60,000 bases of DNA from Phoronis australis (Eukaryota > Phoronida > Phoronidae): the NCBI GenBank assembly GCA_002633005.1, contig NMRA01000089.1:498001-558000 (forward strand), given 5' to 3'. Positions 22,346 through 35,823 of the stretch are shown in pieces. The translations under genes were made by a program, and so were the position numbers. The stretch's first letter is position 1; each line of letters begins with the position of its first letter. The notes under the pieces were generated by a model. The model was not told where the DNA came from, made no database searches, and was given only the letters and a program-made list of their open reading frames with translations.

Positions 22346-24559
22346 GTAAGCCCACCAAGTGTTCACTAGGCTGTACTTAACTTACTGCTTCAGTTTTGAA
22401 CAAAAGGTAAATTATGGTAAAAACTTCAGTTTAGGACATAATGTGACAGATGAGTGGAATTTCACATCGTCAAATTTCTGGACAATGTAATAACTGTTAA
22501 GAAAATATAACCCTTTTGAAGTAGCGAACCAAACAATGTTTAATAATTTGCTATGATGTAAGTCAACACTGAAACATTTTTGAAAGAATTAAGTTATCCT
22601 TCATTCGTACCCTTAAGAGACGTCTTTGCTGATTGTACACGCGATATGATACAACTGTGCAATTACTGTGTTATCCAACAGTGAAATACGGAAAAACTAC
22701 TTTTCCATTTTTCACATCTGAAATAACTACACTGTTATTCTCCACTGAAGTTTGGTCAACATGAATAGGAATTGCTGCGGTTATTTTACAGCACATGCGA
22801 ACCTGATGGTATTCATAGTTTTCAATGAACTGTCATCTTCACACTATACCAGGCCTCTGTGCAGCGTACGTCCTGGGCGTCCAAATGGACGTCCCAGCAC
22901 TTAAATCTGGACGCCCTGGCAAGGACGCCCAATGTATCATTTGGACACCCACTGTCAATAGGAACCTTTCAAGTTTGGACTCACACATTGTAATGAATAC
23001 TAGGAAGCCTCTGATGGCTCACAGTGGGGGCTCTTTTTTCAAAGCAGGAAGAAATATACAATGTATATACAAAGTATATGCATTGGTGCTATTTTGACGA
23101 TTGACAGCATTGTAAAAGTCTTGGTCTACACATTTTTTTAGTAAAAATGCTCACCATAGAAGGCTGTTTTATAAACTTAGATGTAAAAACCTTGATCTAT
23201 GCATTTTTTTGTAAAAAAATCTGTGTTTGGGGTTATTGCTGGGGGTGGGGGGGTTACGCGTCGGAATCATGGACNGACTTTGCTGAAATAAGCGCCCAGT
23301 GCATGAACGTGTACATGCGAACAATGACGTACCTACAGTCCTAAAACTCGGCTACAGTAACGTCTTCAATTTATCAAGAAAATTTTGCACAGGTCTTCTA
23401 GACCACCAGCGACACTGCTACGTTTGTATTTAGCCGTGACTATGGCACTTCAAAGTAACACAGTGCTTCTAAAAGAACTCAACAGCGTTGCTACTCTCGC
23501 GACGACCGTGTCCCACTATGGTCTGACCTTTCAGTACAGACACATCGACTGTCTCATGAATAACTCGGTGTTAAAGGCACGTGGCCAGGAAGCACGTGCT
23601 ACATATTTGAATCTGTCATCAAAGACATTTTGAGTCGGGAACTATCCATTCATGAAACGGGTAGCATAGCATCGGTAAGAAATTAATATTGGCACTAATT
23701 TCCGACAATTTCTAATACTATAAAACATGTTTGCGTTATTTTTGAGATGGATTGTTTGATTAACCATAATTGGGGTTTTTAAGCCGAATATCCGATAAAA
23801 TGACAACCGACAGTGAATGCTAACACACCCTTACACCGAAAAATAACTGTCAGATAGTTACTTACGCATCCAGCTACACGGAGACTAATATGGGCCTTAC
23901 CAAGACAAATGTCGAACGTTTTTAGCACATGAGACCGGCAAGTGCTGAATGAAACACGCTCTGGTTTAGGCCTACTGCTTGTGCAAATTTCATTTCTTTA
24001 GACACAATGCACGTCTAGCTCGTTAGATTGCGTGGCTCTGGCCAAAACACGGTCTCTGCTTTGGCAAATGAACTCTGGTGACACGCACGTGCTCACTTAC
24101 TCACAAATGCAGACGAACTTCAAAACAAACGTCACATGACAACAACATGTGTGTTCGTCCAGACATTTTTCTCACCGTGTTGCCAATCAAACATGTAGAT
24201 GGCACGATGTTGCACAGATTTGTACTTAAACCTGCCGTTAATCCAGACTCCACGGGAACTTAAAAAAATCTTAGGGACGCTACTTAGAAAACTTAATGAA
24301 GATTTCAGGTAATTTGCTTGAGTCGAAACTATTTTTATTCAAGCATTGAAGTCGCCATCAAGACGGCAATTTTCGCGGCAGTCAGTCGGCTAGTTTTCGC
24401 CCTGGGATTTCAGCACAATTTTCTGTAAAATGATCGTAATTTAGCAGCAAAGTTTGATAGCAATGCACCACAGTTTTGTTGAAAATCTTTCATAGATTGC
24501 AGATACGTCACAGAGAGTAAATTTGATGAATCTTAGCTTCTGATTTCACTTGTTTCGGA
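22346..24559. other. No gene; contains a GGGCGTCC/GGACGCCC cluster and repeat debris
   Basis: At 22870-22935 four copies of GGGCGTCC or its inverse GGACGCCC, plus GGACGTCC, lie within about 65 bases. A poly-G tract (GGGGGTGGGGGGG) lies at 23241-23253, near the unresolved base at 23275. Frames at 23385-23633 and 24078-24263 show no recognisable motif. Confidence 0.4.
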
Positions 24560-24655
24560 GACCGGGTTTCAACCGCCTTGGGTTATAATAAGCGCCCCCA
24601 TGAACCGAACTTTTCTAAGCGCCCTGGGCGGTTATTACGGCGAATACGGTAAGTT
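24560..24655. repeat. Repeat fragment with GGGCGGTTATTACGG...ACGGTAA motif
   Basis: TAAGCGCCCCCATGAACCGA and CTGGGCGGTTATTACGGCGA lead to ACGGTAA. Similar pieces occur at about 52420-52505 (GGGCGGTTAA to ATTACGGTA) and a weaker one near 26130-26160 (GAGTACGGTAA). These look like related dispersed fragments. Confidence 0.4.
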
Positions 24656-24659
24656 TAAG

Positions 24660-24850
24660 ATGTAGTTACTTGGAAAATTTGGCAAACTTTGTAACATCGT
24701 ATCTCTGAAATGGCTAATCAGATTTATATGAAACTCTCAGACACCATGAAACCTTATGCACTGTTTTCCAAAAGTCTGTTAGGCATTGTTTTTAAAATTT
24801 TCCACTTTTGCATGAGGAGTTTTAAAAAATAGGAGGGGTATATTACCAAA
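24660..24850 (-). repeat. Dispersed repeat family E, copy 2 (inverted)
   Basis: On the minus strand this reads CTTTTGGAAAACAGTGCATA, then TTTCAGAGATACGATG, matching in order the blocks at 5090-5258 and 52990-53185. Confidence 0.5.
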
Positions 24851-26428
24851 TTAAAGAGGCAATACTGGAACACAAACAACAAAATTATTCATCCAGAACT
24901 GATAAAATATCTCCATCACTGCAGATATCTCTCTAGTGACACGTTTGTTGATGAGTCAATTTTACAATGTTTGTTGATAGAATTTTGTAATTGCCTTAAA
25001 TCATGAATTTCCTGTTTTATATATTTATAAAAGAACATCCTGGTTGAGCAGAATGTTATGTTATACAGTAAATTCTTTCTGAGAAGAGTCAAAAAATGCA
25101 AACAATGCTTCTTTGGATGTAGCTCAATGGGATAAGGAATCAATAATGACATCACTATCTCACATTCCCAGAAAATATGAGTATCTTTACATCGTCTGAT
25201 GCAGTTATTAATTTTTTCTCCGCTCCATATTCTCATCATTCACATTTAAATACAGACTCTATTTAATTTCTGAACAGGGTCGAATGTATGCGTTAATGAC
25301 AAAAATCTCATTAACCCCGTTTCGTGTCTTTTTTAGTAAGGCTTCATAGATATGGGTTATTATTGGTAGTCCAAGTATAATTTGCTGATTATATCAAAAC
25401 TGGGCTTCAAGCCTTATCATTTGGAAATTGATTGAGTAATGACAATGATAACTTCACGGAATAACATGAACAGATATGCAGACTGTTGTTCTCCCTGCCT
25501 GTAGCCACAGCTAATTCGGGAGGAAAAAATCAGAAAAAATGCCAGATTGTGTAATGCAAAGCTTTGAATCTTCTAACCATATTTCAATCCACCTTCTAAA
25601 ATATTTGTTCCGAAGTTAAAGTGGCTAATTCGTTTGAACCTCCAAGAGACTAAATCAAATGCCTTAGTTTTCAAAATCACTCAGCAGCAATGATCCAGGG
25701 TTGTTCCAGTAGCATAGTGCATTATATTGTAGTGTGACTGTATTTTCCCTAGGATAAAATGTGTGGCAGTTCTTGTGAATTACTTCACTTAAATCTCTTT
25801 CATTTTGGGCTTGGAAGGGGCTTAGCTCATTGGAAGGGGTAACAAGTCTGCGTTGTGGCTTACATTTTTGCAAATGGTTTTTATAATAGGTGTCATTACA
25901 CACAATAATAACTAGCAGTGATGTGTTTATTACCAAGGACTATACATTTACTTAAGTGAGATTTAATTATTTTTCGTTAATATGGTAAAAATTCTCTAGT
26001 TTGGCAGTCTCTAAAAGTCGGGACACAGGAATTCAAACAGAAATTGTATTTCCTTGATTCTCAAGATTCGGACACGGTATGTTTTGGTGTTCATCGTATT
26101 AATTTAATTTCGGATTTTGGGTTTTGTACCGCTTACGTCCTATAAGTGAGTACGGTAATATTGAGGTGGTTTATGACTATTCGTTGTTGATAGTAATCCT
26201 TGAACTTAGTAGGGGGAATATTACACATTTCTAAAATTTGGTACATTAAAGTTCTAACTTAGAGCAACAATACGTAATTTTACAGTGTCCCAATTACTGA
26301 AGAATTTACACCCTGGTTGTGTGGAGCGTAAGAATTTCCGACTTATTTATGAAGCAGATCCTTGGTGCACTTAAAAGCTTATTATGGACCATGTATTCAT
26401 TTAAACTATCATTAGTCCTTCTTTGCAG
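24851..26428. other. No gene recognised
   Basis: Minus-strand frames of 107 codons (24916-25239) and 90 codons (25664-25936) are open but show no domain, and both are typical of what AT-rich DNA yields by chance. Confidence 0.4.
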
Positions 26429-26525
26429 TATTTCACACCCGGCCGTGTCTCAGTGTGTGTGTCATCAGCTTATACTCTGTGGTGGCATTACTGCGTCATT
26501 TTATCTTCACTTGAGAATGAAACAA
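26429..26525 (+). CDS. Candidate internal coding exon, weak
   Basis: An acceptor (TTAGTCCTTCTTTGCAG) precedes it and a GTATGT donor follows (AAACAA|GTATGT). With one base completing the codon left by 22231-22345, the frame reads ISHPAVSQCVCHQ and continues open to LHLRMKQ, ending in phase 0. Phase compatibility with the 22.2-kb candidate has a one-in-three chance of being accidental. I cannot name the protein. Confidence 0.22.
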
Positions 26526-29033
26526 GTATGTTTCGAAATATCGCGTGTCTTTTAATTATGTCGCTAGGTCAGTTACTGTATCTATGTTCAGTTGAGAGTA
26601 GAGTTTTGTTCCGAAAGTAGGAACGTAACAGAATAAAGACTGTGAACAATGAAAAGTGTCGCGCATTTAACAAATTCTGTATAACCGAAAACTATCATTA
26701 GTATACTCTGTTTTTAGAGAGTTCTTTCAAAAGGAAAGAGCCTTTATTATTTATATTACAATGCTATATTATAGTGATAATGACTGCAGTAGAATATCTC
26801 CACTTAAGCTTTCAAACATAAATGCAGTCATGCCTGAGCAGAGTTTACGCTGAGATGCTAGTAACTGTTAAATATTAATAACTGGAAACATTTCTTAGGA
26901 GCCATCCATTTTACAGATGCACTGTCCTTGGTTTATTGCCATGTCTCGGCAAAAATCGTTATGGTATTTTGCACTTTGATACGGTGTCTGGGAAGGGACA
27001 TAAGAATTTATTTTTCCTAACTTGAGTGCTCAACTCATAAGACAGAACTATGTAGGGATCCTTCAAATCTCAGTTTCTATGTGACAAGAATGACTGTGTA
27101 GAGTTCGTGTTGTTTACTTGTAGACAAAAGTGGCTTCACAATAGCTAGTGACGCTGATGAGGCTAAACATTGCTAACTAGCCTTCAGAAGCACGTTTTAT
27201 ACACTCATGGCATAAAAACGACTTATCAAGTGTTAAAAAACATGACTTTGAATGAACCTAATAGCCAAGTTAGGCTTCAGTGTTTTTTGTACAACTCTTA
27301 CTAGTACAAGTAGGATTTGCTTTCTATCAATGGTGATGAACTGTCTGTATTTTCCATGTTTTGTGCTGTGGCTTGGGGAAAATGAGTTTTTTGCAAATTC
27401 AAAAAGTTTGGGTGTATTATTGTGCTTAAGTGGCTCACCAATTAAGATGTCCTTAAGTCTCATACGCCACCACCATTGTTTTGGTTCATTGCTTGAGTTT
27501 GCTTTCCTTATTATACTCAGTGTCCAAAAATGTACCCATACTTCAACACAACGCTGGTGCTTTCAATTCTGTTCCCTCCGGTCGTTGACAATTTTACATT
27601 CGGTCCTCCTATTGAATACTTACTGGCTACGCGAGAGCTAATAATTTTATAAACAATACTTTTATTATTGTTTGAAGTGAGTACATTCTGGGACATACTG
27701 TAACGCTGTCAATCACATAGAAACATAAGAATTGTTAAATTGCTGAAACTGAAAGGTTCACTATTCATAAGTCAGATGCTTGACTTATCAGTATACTTAA
27801 GTTGAGTTCTCGAGTTAATAAAATAAATTCTAATGTCCTTTCCTAGCCACCGTATAAGTTTGCACTCAACTTCAAAATGGGATGGTCGAGTTCGGAAAAA
27901 AAGGAATTGTGTCCTTTTCTGGCCACCGTACTTTGAAACATTACTTTCTAGTGAACCATCATCCTGTGCACCCCCATAGCAATAATACAACGGTCCGATG
28001 TTTTTTGTATGGATACACTAGCCGTTCACCCCTGTTGACTATATGCTGTGGTCTGATGTTTTATTTTGCCTGAGTGGACTGTCAATAATCAACTGTTCAT
28101 TCGCCTTGCACAAGACAAAATATGGGAGACCAGCATTTAAGTGTGCGAAAGTTTTCATTTCATCGTAAAGGTAGCAAAAAGGATAAAGAGCACAAACAGC
28201 TCATTGATTTGGATCAAATTACATATCTCAGGTAAATGCAGTGTGCATTGTTTTCTGAAGCTGTTTTGTATATATCAACCATTAAATCAATACCCAATAC
28301 ATTGGGTTTTTAATCAACATAAACGGAACTGCTTTAAACTCCTATTTTCTGATTTAGTAATGACTTTCCGAGATTGGTACGTTGCTTTTGTGGGTGTTAT
28401 TGTATAGGTTTTAACAACTGTTTTAGTTTGCAAACTCATCTCCATGGAACCCGAGGTGCTACGTCTCACTTCTTAGCTGTCAACATTGAACACTTCCTAG
28501 TTTTTGGGATTTGAATTGTCTGTCACCACAGCTCCTGGACTTTAATGACTGGGTACTTTTGTTTAGGAATTAGCATAGATTGATGTGTGCTTGTGTGTGC
28601 TTTGTACAGTTACGCAAAAAATTACACAAAATGCAGGTCGTTTTTGGTTCTGCGGTATATCATCGGAAGTTGAGGGTTGTTGATCTCTGACAAAATTCCA
28701 TCCTCTTGGACTTTGTAGATTAAAAGGGAAGCCCCTATATATTGCAACTACTGTCCCTTTATTCAAACTGGATAGTCTTCCCTCTTTAGGCTTGCTGAGC
28801 CATAATTATAGGCTGACTTGGCTTGCCTACTTAAACTCACAATAGAGGGCTTAACTGGCTGACCTTATACCCCCAAAGAATCCTTCCAGTTTTCCACAGG
28901 AGAGCACCTCTGCATGCATTGATTTTTGTAAATCTAAGAACCCATGCGTCTGTAATTTACTAAATGAACATTTCGTACAACATTTCCAAGTTGTAGCCAA
29001 TTTCTGCCAAGTGTATTATTACATGACTTCAGC
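26526..29033. other. No gene recognised
   Basis: At 27233-27641 both strands are open (129 codons plus, 76 codons minus), so neither frame is persuasive. Nothing else is supported. Confidence 0.35.
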
Positions 29034-29470
29034 CACTTTCACACAGAGACAGTTGTCACCATGTTAGTTGTCACGGCACGACTTGCTCCACTTAAGTTGC
29101 ATTTACATGACATTAGATCGCAAAGTGGATCAGTATGAATCTCTTACACGAAGACTGTCTGCACATGCTCGCATAAACAATAGCGAACGTTCAAATAACG
29201 TGGAATGCCAGCAGATCACCTGTATGTACGCTATTGTGCAAGCGCATTGGAAGATGATCCCTTTCAGCCCTGCCCCAGTTGTGCTGAGACGTGTAGTTGA
29301 AATTGAACTGATCCAAGTGCAACCCGCTCTACTTCTCAAACTAGTGTAAAAAATGGCTGCCGCGGTGTCAACTGCTCTATATCAGTCGTGTTTACACACA
29401 CATTTGCAACCGATCATCTGTTCCGTGTTAGTCGCTTCGTGTCAGCTGTCACTCGTGTAAATACCGCTTT
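29034..29470. mobile_element. Possible MITE with degenerate inverted ends
   Basis: The left end CCACTTTCACACAGAGACAG-TTGTCAC is roughly mirrored by GTGTCAGCTGTCACTCGTGT-AAATACCGC at the right end. The repeats are imperfect, and the interior has no transposase. Frames at 29068-29349 and 29130-29339 overlap on opposite strands and are treated as incidental. Confidence 0.35.
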
Positions 29471-29857
29471 AGGGACTACTGGTATGGTAGTTTAGATATG
29501 ATCAATGGGCAACGAGGACCTCCAGTGGTCATCTCTGAAACTAATAAAGAGAGTATACCACAATAGTGGTGTATTATCTCCTTTATGTTACAAATGGTGT
29601 TGTCACATTTATTTTGGCTCAGTTGGATGTTGGCTCCAAAAAGGGTTGCTTACAACTTGAAAGTACGTTGACTAATAATTAAAACCAATTTACTTACACA
29701 TACTATACAATATCTTTCTGTGTCTATGGTACTGTCAACTGCTAGTTTGACTAACAAATGCTGCTAGAAATCAGTGGGGCCCATCAGAGAAAGAATTAAT
29801 TAAGACCTGAACATTACCGCTATAAAACTAGGGCAATGGTGGGATATAACGTGTCCG

Positions 29858-29912
29858 TATTTTGAGAACCAGTTTGATGCCCGTTATTCAGTGGAGAAAA
29901 CTGGTTCTCAAA
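29858..29912. repeat. Foldback hairpin repeat, copy 2
   Basis: ATTTTGAGAACCAGTTT and AAACTGGTTCTCAAAAT form a near-perfect 17-bp stem around a loop containing GATGCCCGTT. Weaker complementary flanks (ATGGTGGG on the left, CCCACAACTAG on the right) suggest a longer foldback. It is related to 22106-22161. Confidence 0.75.
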
Positions 29913-30732
29913 ATTTGGGCGCGATCCGACCATTACCCACAACTAGTCCCAATAATGGTACTTTCTTACTCAGATGAGACCTGGTTTCTAGGCTTGGAAA
30001 GAACTGTCAGTTTGTTATTGCTGGAGACCATAACAGCTGGATAAAGTTAGCTATCCCAGTCAATTTTAAATGTTGAGGAGTGGTCTCAACTTAGCAGCAC
30101 TAACAAACTGTCAGTTGTTTCCAAACCATGAATAAAGAAACACCACATAAATCCAAGTTAATTCAAATTAATAGTAGATATATACGTGAAAAGAAGAAAA
30201 ATTGATACGTGGTGTCTTCAGGTTTCACTCTATTGTATGACTTGTAACTTTTACAAAGTTCATAAATGTCTTTTAACCACTGACTGGGAAGCACTAGCTA
30301 GTAGAGGTAAAAGCACTTAGTGATACAACCATAAATAAATGCCCAAAAGAATGTGAATACTCTAGCAAAATATCAGTACCTAAGGTTTCAAAGGTAATTA
30401 TTGATTAGTAACACTAGTTTTTGACAACTGTAATTTGCAAAAACTCAATAAACAATCTCTGAGGTCATAGCAAATACACAGAAAATTAGTGACTGGAATG
30501 ACCCTCACTAGTTGCTATATATCCTAGCTGCGAAAATAAACACGCAAGTACCTCATTGATGGCCGCTTTCAAAACTACGTAAATAAAAGCATATTCAATG
30601 AAAATTGCTGCAACTTTTTTTTGGCCATGTAATTTAGATAAGCAATTTTCAGTGAATTTTATGCTCTTGTACAATACTTGTTCTATAATACTTGTTCAGG
30701 TTAATGCTTTCAGTTGGCTAAACCCCCTAATT
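29913..30732. other. No gene recognised
   Basis: AT-rich sequence with short frames only. Confidence 0.4.
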
Positions 30733-31612
30733 ATGCGCCCACATGTATAGATGTATGTGGACACATTGTGTTGTCATCGCTGTTCTCCTGGTTTCTGGCA
30801 TCCACTGTTTGGTGCTATTTCTTTACAACCCCCGTGGATTTTTTTTTCAAATTTAGTAGATATGTTCATGTCGTGAATGGGATGGCACGAGCCAATTTTC
30901 GGATGGATTCATATGTGAGTACTAAACTGTGATGCATTTTCGTGAAATTTAGCAAATAGTTTTCTGTTATGGAGACCATGACACCTCATTTTCAGTTGGA
31001 TTTTAAGTAATCTGTGCCTCCTTGCAGTCAGGTCGTTTTGCGTTTGTTTTTGGGGTCCTCCCCTCACTCTCTCTGCACATATGTGTTTCTGTTGAGATAA
31101 GCTTGGCTGACATTGATTTTAAGATGTGTTGAACTACTGTGGCTCCCCTTAGTGCCAATTTTTACTTTTCTTTGTGTATGCCTCTATATCTATCAAGTTC
31201 CTCTTTTGATGTTCATGAACTTTGGCATATAGATTTTATTAATGAGATGACGGGTCCAGCTACTAAGGCATCTACTTCCAGATTTTTTTGCGTATGTCTC
31301 AATATCTATGAAGCTCTTTGATGGATCTTCATTGCGTTTGCTTCATTTGTTCCATTTGAGCATAGCTTGCCTGCCATTGATTTTGGGACATGTTTGACTA
31401 TTGTGGTGCCCTCTAGTGGAAATTTAGGATTTCTTTGTGTATGGCTCTATTTCTACATAGTTACGCAATGGGTGTTCACGAAATTGGGCAAATAAGTTTA
31501 TATCAAAGAGTCGTGGCTTGTTTCTATGCCCTCTAGTGGCCTTTTACATATTTACATGAGACTAATGATCAGCCTAATTAATAAACCCTTTGGGGTGCTG
31601 TCATGGGCACAT
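30733..31612 (+). mobile_element. Tandem-core element, copy 2 (strongly decayed)
   Basis: It starts ATGCGCCCACATGTATAGAT and ends TGCTGTCATGGGCACATT. About four core units are still visible (near 31020, 31149, 31417, 31537), each with a CC(T)TAGTGG-like block. The right flank keeps the ACTAATGATCAGCCTAA block seen in the other copies. Orientation is the same as copies 1, 3 and 4. Confidence 0.65.
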
Positions 31613-32398
31613 TTTTTGTTCATTTGACCAAATTGTCCTTGTACGGTGTTGGATTTTATGGTGTACTTATCTAGATATGCCATTCTCTTATGTTTTCTTA
31701 TCGCTTTATTTCATTTTTTAAGTTATCTATTTTATGTTTTTGTTATGCTATAACAGTGTTGTGCATTTTTCTCTTTTATGTCAAGCTCTTAGAAAATCAT
31801 GGTCCATCTCGCATTCTATTTTGAATTTTCCTCATTTCACCATCCTTTGCTTCTCTTGTCTCTATGATAAGGAGCAACTTTGCAATCAACCATAGATGAT
31901 GTTGTCATTCTTCAATTAAATGTTGATTCTCTTGCAGAAGCTTAAAAGTTGTTTAGCTTGTGTGATCGTACTGAGTTCTCCTCTAGCCTCTCTTATCCCC
32001 GATTTTGGTCGCCACTTTCACCTTTTCTGTGCTATATCTGGATTCCAGCTGATTCTTACATGCTTGTTTCACTGTCTTCAGTACTTGATTGTCTTTACAA
32101 TAGCTGGCTTGGTCATGAATAAGTATCCAGTAGCTGGGTTTGTAACTCGTCATTCCTCTTAGTGGAAAATATTATGTGGAGAAATTAAATATATGCGCTG
32201 TTCACGATACGAAAGTTGACAGGGTCCAGCAGGTTAGGGGGCCGTGGCAGAGTATTAGCCATGATTTTGCCCGTCAGGCATTTGAACCCCAAACTGCCAA
32301 ATGAAATCTGAGAAAATTTTAGGAGGGGCCATGGCCCCCTTTGCCCCCCTTAAATCCGCCACTGATCATGAGAAATTAACTCCTTCACTAATATTTGG
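31613..32398. other. No secure gene; T-rich frame after an acceptor-like site at 31937, and a MITE end
   Basis: TTGATTCTCTTGCAG ends at 31936 and is followed by an open frame to a TAG at 32160-32162. The frame encodes a very hydrophobic peptide and the stretch is T-rich, which by itself produces hydrophobic codons. At 32315-32366 GGCCATGGCCCC and CCCCCTTAAATCCGCCACTG look like the 3' end of a MITE related to the one at 21673. Confidence 0.3.
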
Positions 32399-32838
32399 GA
32401 TTTTGTTACCGCAACGCCTAAGCGAACCTAAGTCAAACTTGACTTACCCGTCCTAATCAATGCATAAATTAATGCTCGAGGGATTAGCCGCGATGCTGAA
32501 GAAAACCTATTCACTAATTTCTTTTATAATACGTGGAATTTAAAAATTCAAAGACGACTACTATTTATTTTCTCAATGTAAACAACTGTGCTTGCCTTCG
32601 TATTCTTCACTATTTGACTCATCCGCTAATCAGGCGTGTTGTTTTACGACGGGAATTATCTCATCCAACACGTTCAGCCAAACCCATGAATAGTGATTAG
32701 CCTCACTTCAGTCCATGACGATGCCATCGAGCCTTCCATGTGCCAAGGAATTCGCTGGATACTCTGAAGTAAACAGTGCAGCAGCTGAATTTCTTGCCCA
32801 CTTGTCTGTAAATCCTGTTAGCGTAATATTTGTTTAAT
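32399..32838 (+). repeat. Dispersed repeat family D, copy 1
   Basis: The ordered blocks ATTAATGCTCG, GCGATGCTGAAGAAAAC, ATTTAAAAATTCAAAGA, AGCCAAACCCATGAATAG, GAATTCGCTGGATACTCTG and AAATCCTGTTAGCGTAA are shared with 54545-54950 in the same orientation. It is non-coding. No terminal repeats were defined. Confidence 0.8.
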
Positions 32839-35823
32839 GTCAAAAGGCCAAAACTGGATGTTTTTGATTCAGGACAAAAGTAACGTTGGTTTTAATCACA
32901 TTTCTAAAAAATATGACACTGCAACTTTTATCAAGAAGGGTCTGAAAAAAAACTTCGCAGTTTGTAAAATATCCACCAACATAACTTTTTCATATATCCC
33001 CGTCAGTGTGTAACATTGAGACGTCATTTGTAACTTTGAGCATGTGCAAAATTCTTGCCTACATCTTCTGCTTTGCCACCATTTCTAAGTTGTGTCACTT
33101 TACACCGATCTTCGTGATTGCGCGTTGTCAGTTTGCACAAAGTTACAGTTAACCTCTAAACAGGGTTATACATGTGCTGGGGTAGTAGACATTACGTGTT
33201 TGGGATTACAGTGTTTGCGTGGTTTCGCTTTGGATTTGATAGACTGAGAGCACTGATTTGTATGTTGTTGTGGTATGGACGGTCCAGATGAATGAAGTCA
33301 TGGTTCTGTAATGAGCGATTATCAGCTGGTTAGCATTTTGCGAGATGAGTCCTAAGCCAATCAGGAAGCTTTAATTTATTGATTTAAAAGCCAATTTTAG
33401 ACAGTAAGACCTAGTAGGTGCTGTACCTTGCCTTGCTATTTGTGTTGAGATTAAGCAGGAGAGAAGCCGGGTGTCAAAATTTTTTGAATGGTCGCATAAA
33501 TGGAGCTGTATCTTTGTTATGTTTTTTTGTGATATGGAATTTGGGGAGAATCGAATGGGAACTGATTTGGCATTGTATAATATGTGTGAGTCCCCTGTAG
33601 ACGGTGTCGCATTGGAAGCATTTTTTTTTTGGCCAACAGTGACCATTTTCAGGCATTTCATTGATATTTAGATGCGTTAAGTTGTTTTTTTAATACAACA
33701 TGACCCTAGCTTTTCACATTTTGACAATTTTTTTTTGTCTTGTTATGAATTACCTGGCCATATGTTTTGTGGTTTTTGTAGCGCGCAACATAAAGAAAAA
33801 ATACTCCTAAGTGTTGAAATGTTTACACACGCTGGATTTAGATTTTCCCATGCTCAGTTCTCCATGTCGTGCGTGTCGGTGCGTGCATGTCAGTGCGGTA
33901 TGTTTGCTTCGACAATCATCTCATGGATTCTTAATGACATGTACAACCAGAATGTTGAGGCTCTACAAATGTTTTTACGCGCATAAAATCAATCGTGCTG
34001 AAGTATGGCAAATGCGCATAAAATTTAACTTCTTACTCCCATTGTTACTGTTCAGTGCTCACAGCACTTCACCGCATGTTGTGTTTGGACGATCAATTGG
34101 CACTATTTGATTGGCTGATACTTGGAATATCACTCGCATGTAAGAAACAGTCACTTTTAGCCAATCATGAATCAGATCATTCCTGTTACACATGATACAC
34201 TCCTCTATTTTTATATTTTAGTGCATTCTTTGGTGGTTTTAAGATCATTCTGATGAGGGATGGTGTACGCAAGCTAAGTCCCCAATTGTGTTGGTCAGGA
34301 AGGCGGCACACTAGAGGTTGTGATAAGTCAACAAAGGAGCAGCACTTGTCATGCATGTTATTTCTGCTGTTCTCTTGCTGTTATCCGATTTTTGCTATTC
34401 AAACAATGAAAAGGTTCAATTTTCAATGACGGATTTAATTTTTGCAGTCCGTAGTGTTCAAAATGGGTGGAAAAGAATGTTGCCCCAAAAGGCATCTGTG
34501 TTCCCTAATCTGCGAACAAAAAAATCCCATCATAAAAATACAGGCGCTAACAGTGATAAATGCCTATTGTAATCCCAACTGAAGCATTAACAGATGCTGG
34601 TTGGGAAATGAGATGTAGCGCCAAATGTTATGTTTTAACACTGCCTTGTTTAAATCACCTAAGCTAGAATGCACTGAACATTTGCCTGCATGTATTGTCA
34701 AGTGCACGCAATATTGCGAAAAATTCATTATGTACAGTTTTAGTTGTGCTATATCAACTAGGTCATGTATTCTGAGAATGCCTTTCCTTGGAATAAAAAT
34801 GGAATTCTGAGTTCATGCAAGCTGTGTCAGGATTGTGCAAGTGGTCTTTCTTGTGAATATTTGTTGGAAAATTCATCATTGATTAAAAAACTGCTCGTTT
34901 CACTCAACTTTCTCTCCGTTTGAAAGCTTATGAACCTCTGCTTAACTTCAGGTCATTGTTGGTTAATCGAGTCATCCTAAAGTTCTAAGCTGACACATAC
35001 CTTATTTTGAGAACAAGTGCAACTGAGAAATGTTAGCCAATCAGAGTGGAGGAGGTGTTTACATATTTTTGAAGTGTACAAACTCAAAGATTTAAGTTTT
35101 ATGATGAATGAAATGAATGGAAGCTGCCATAGGGATGACTGCCAAGATGGTACTGACTATCCACACAACCTCAAGGTTTGACCGGATTGACTAAAAAGTT
35201 TTATTCTAGAATATGGTTTGGGTGGAAATTTGTTGCATAAGCTTAACTTTATGTAGGCACATGATCACGTCGTACACCAGCTGATGAATATTGTAGCGAA
35301 TGAGCGTAATTATAAAACCTGAATTTGCTTTGGTGTGTACCTGCATTGCTGTGCATAATATGGAGCTCTTAATAGGAAACAAAAGTTGTTTCTTTGGACG
35401 AGATGTGGGAAAATTGCATTGCATCTAAGTCATGTTTTTCTTTCTTCTATTACCGCGGTAACTACTAAGGAAGCAGTTATCATTAAAAGGGAGAAATAAT
35501 TACATTAATTACTACAAAGTAATTACAGATTACTTCCTAAGCCAAAATAACACATGAAGCATTGACTTCCCACGCACTTAGTCATATGATTATTTTCAGT
35601 TTGAAACTGACTTCGTGTTGATACAGCCAATAACGCTCTCTTGAGTAAGAAGAACGAGAGGGCGACTTCCGATTGATGCAGACTCAGATTCGTTGAACAG
35701 AAATTCCCTACTGCATAGTGGTTCATTAATTTTAAGAAGAGCAATATATCCCACTGTCAACCCCTCCCATTGGTTGGTTAGGTTATTAAGTTCACTAACA
35801 TATTTTAGCTTTTGTGACATTTT
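32839..35823. other. No gene recognised
   Basis: About 3 kb of anonymous sequence. Overlapping frames on both strands at 33371-33671 and a minus frame at 35596-35820 are open but lack motifs. The minus frame ends exactly against the next tandem-core element. Confidence 0.4.

Noticed and set aside
27146-27193. CTGATGAGGCTA...TAGCC as a second hammerhead
   Set aside because: The stem is present but GAAA does not follow it; TTCAGAAG does.
27233-27641. Overlapping 129- and 76-codon frames on opposite strands
   Set aside because: Neither shows a domain, and the mutual overlap makes chance the simplest explanation.
31937-32162. Hydrophobic frame after an acceptor-like site, as a membrane-protein exon
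   Set aside because: The T-rich DNA alone yields hydrophobic codons, no donor or homology was seen, and it follows a repeat.
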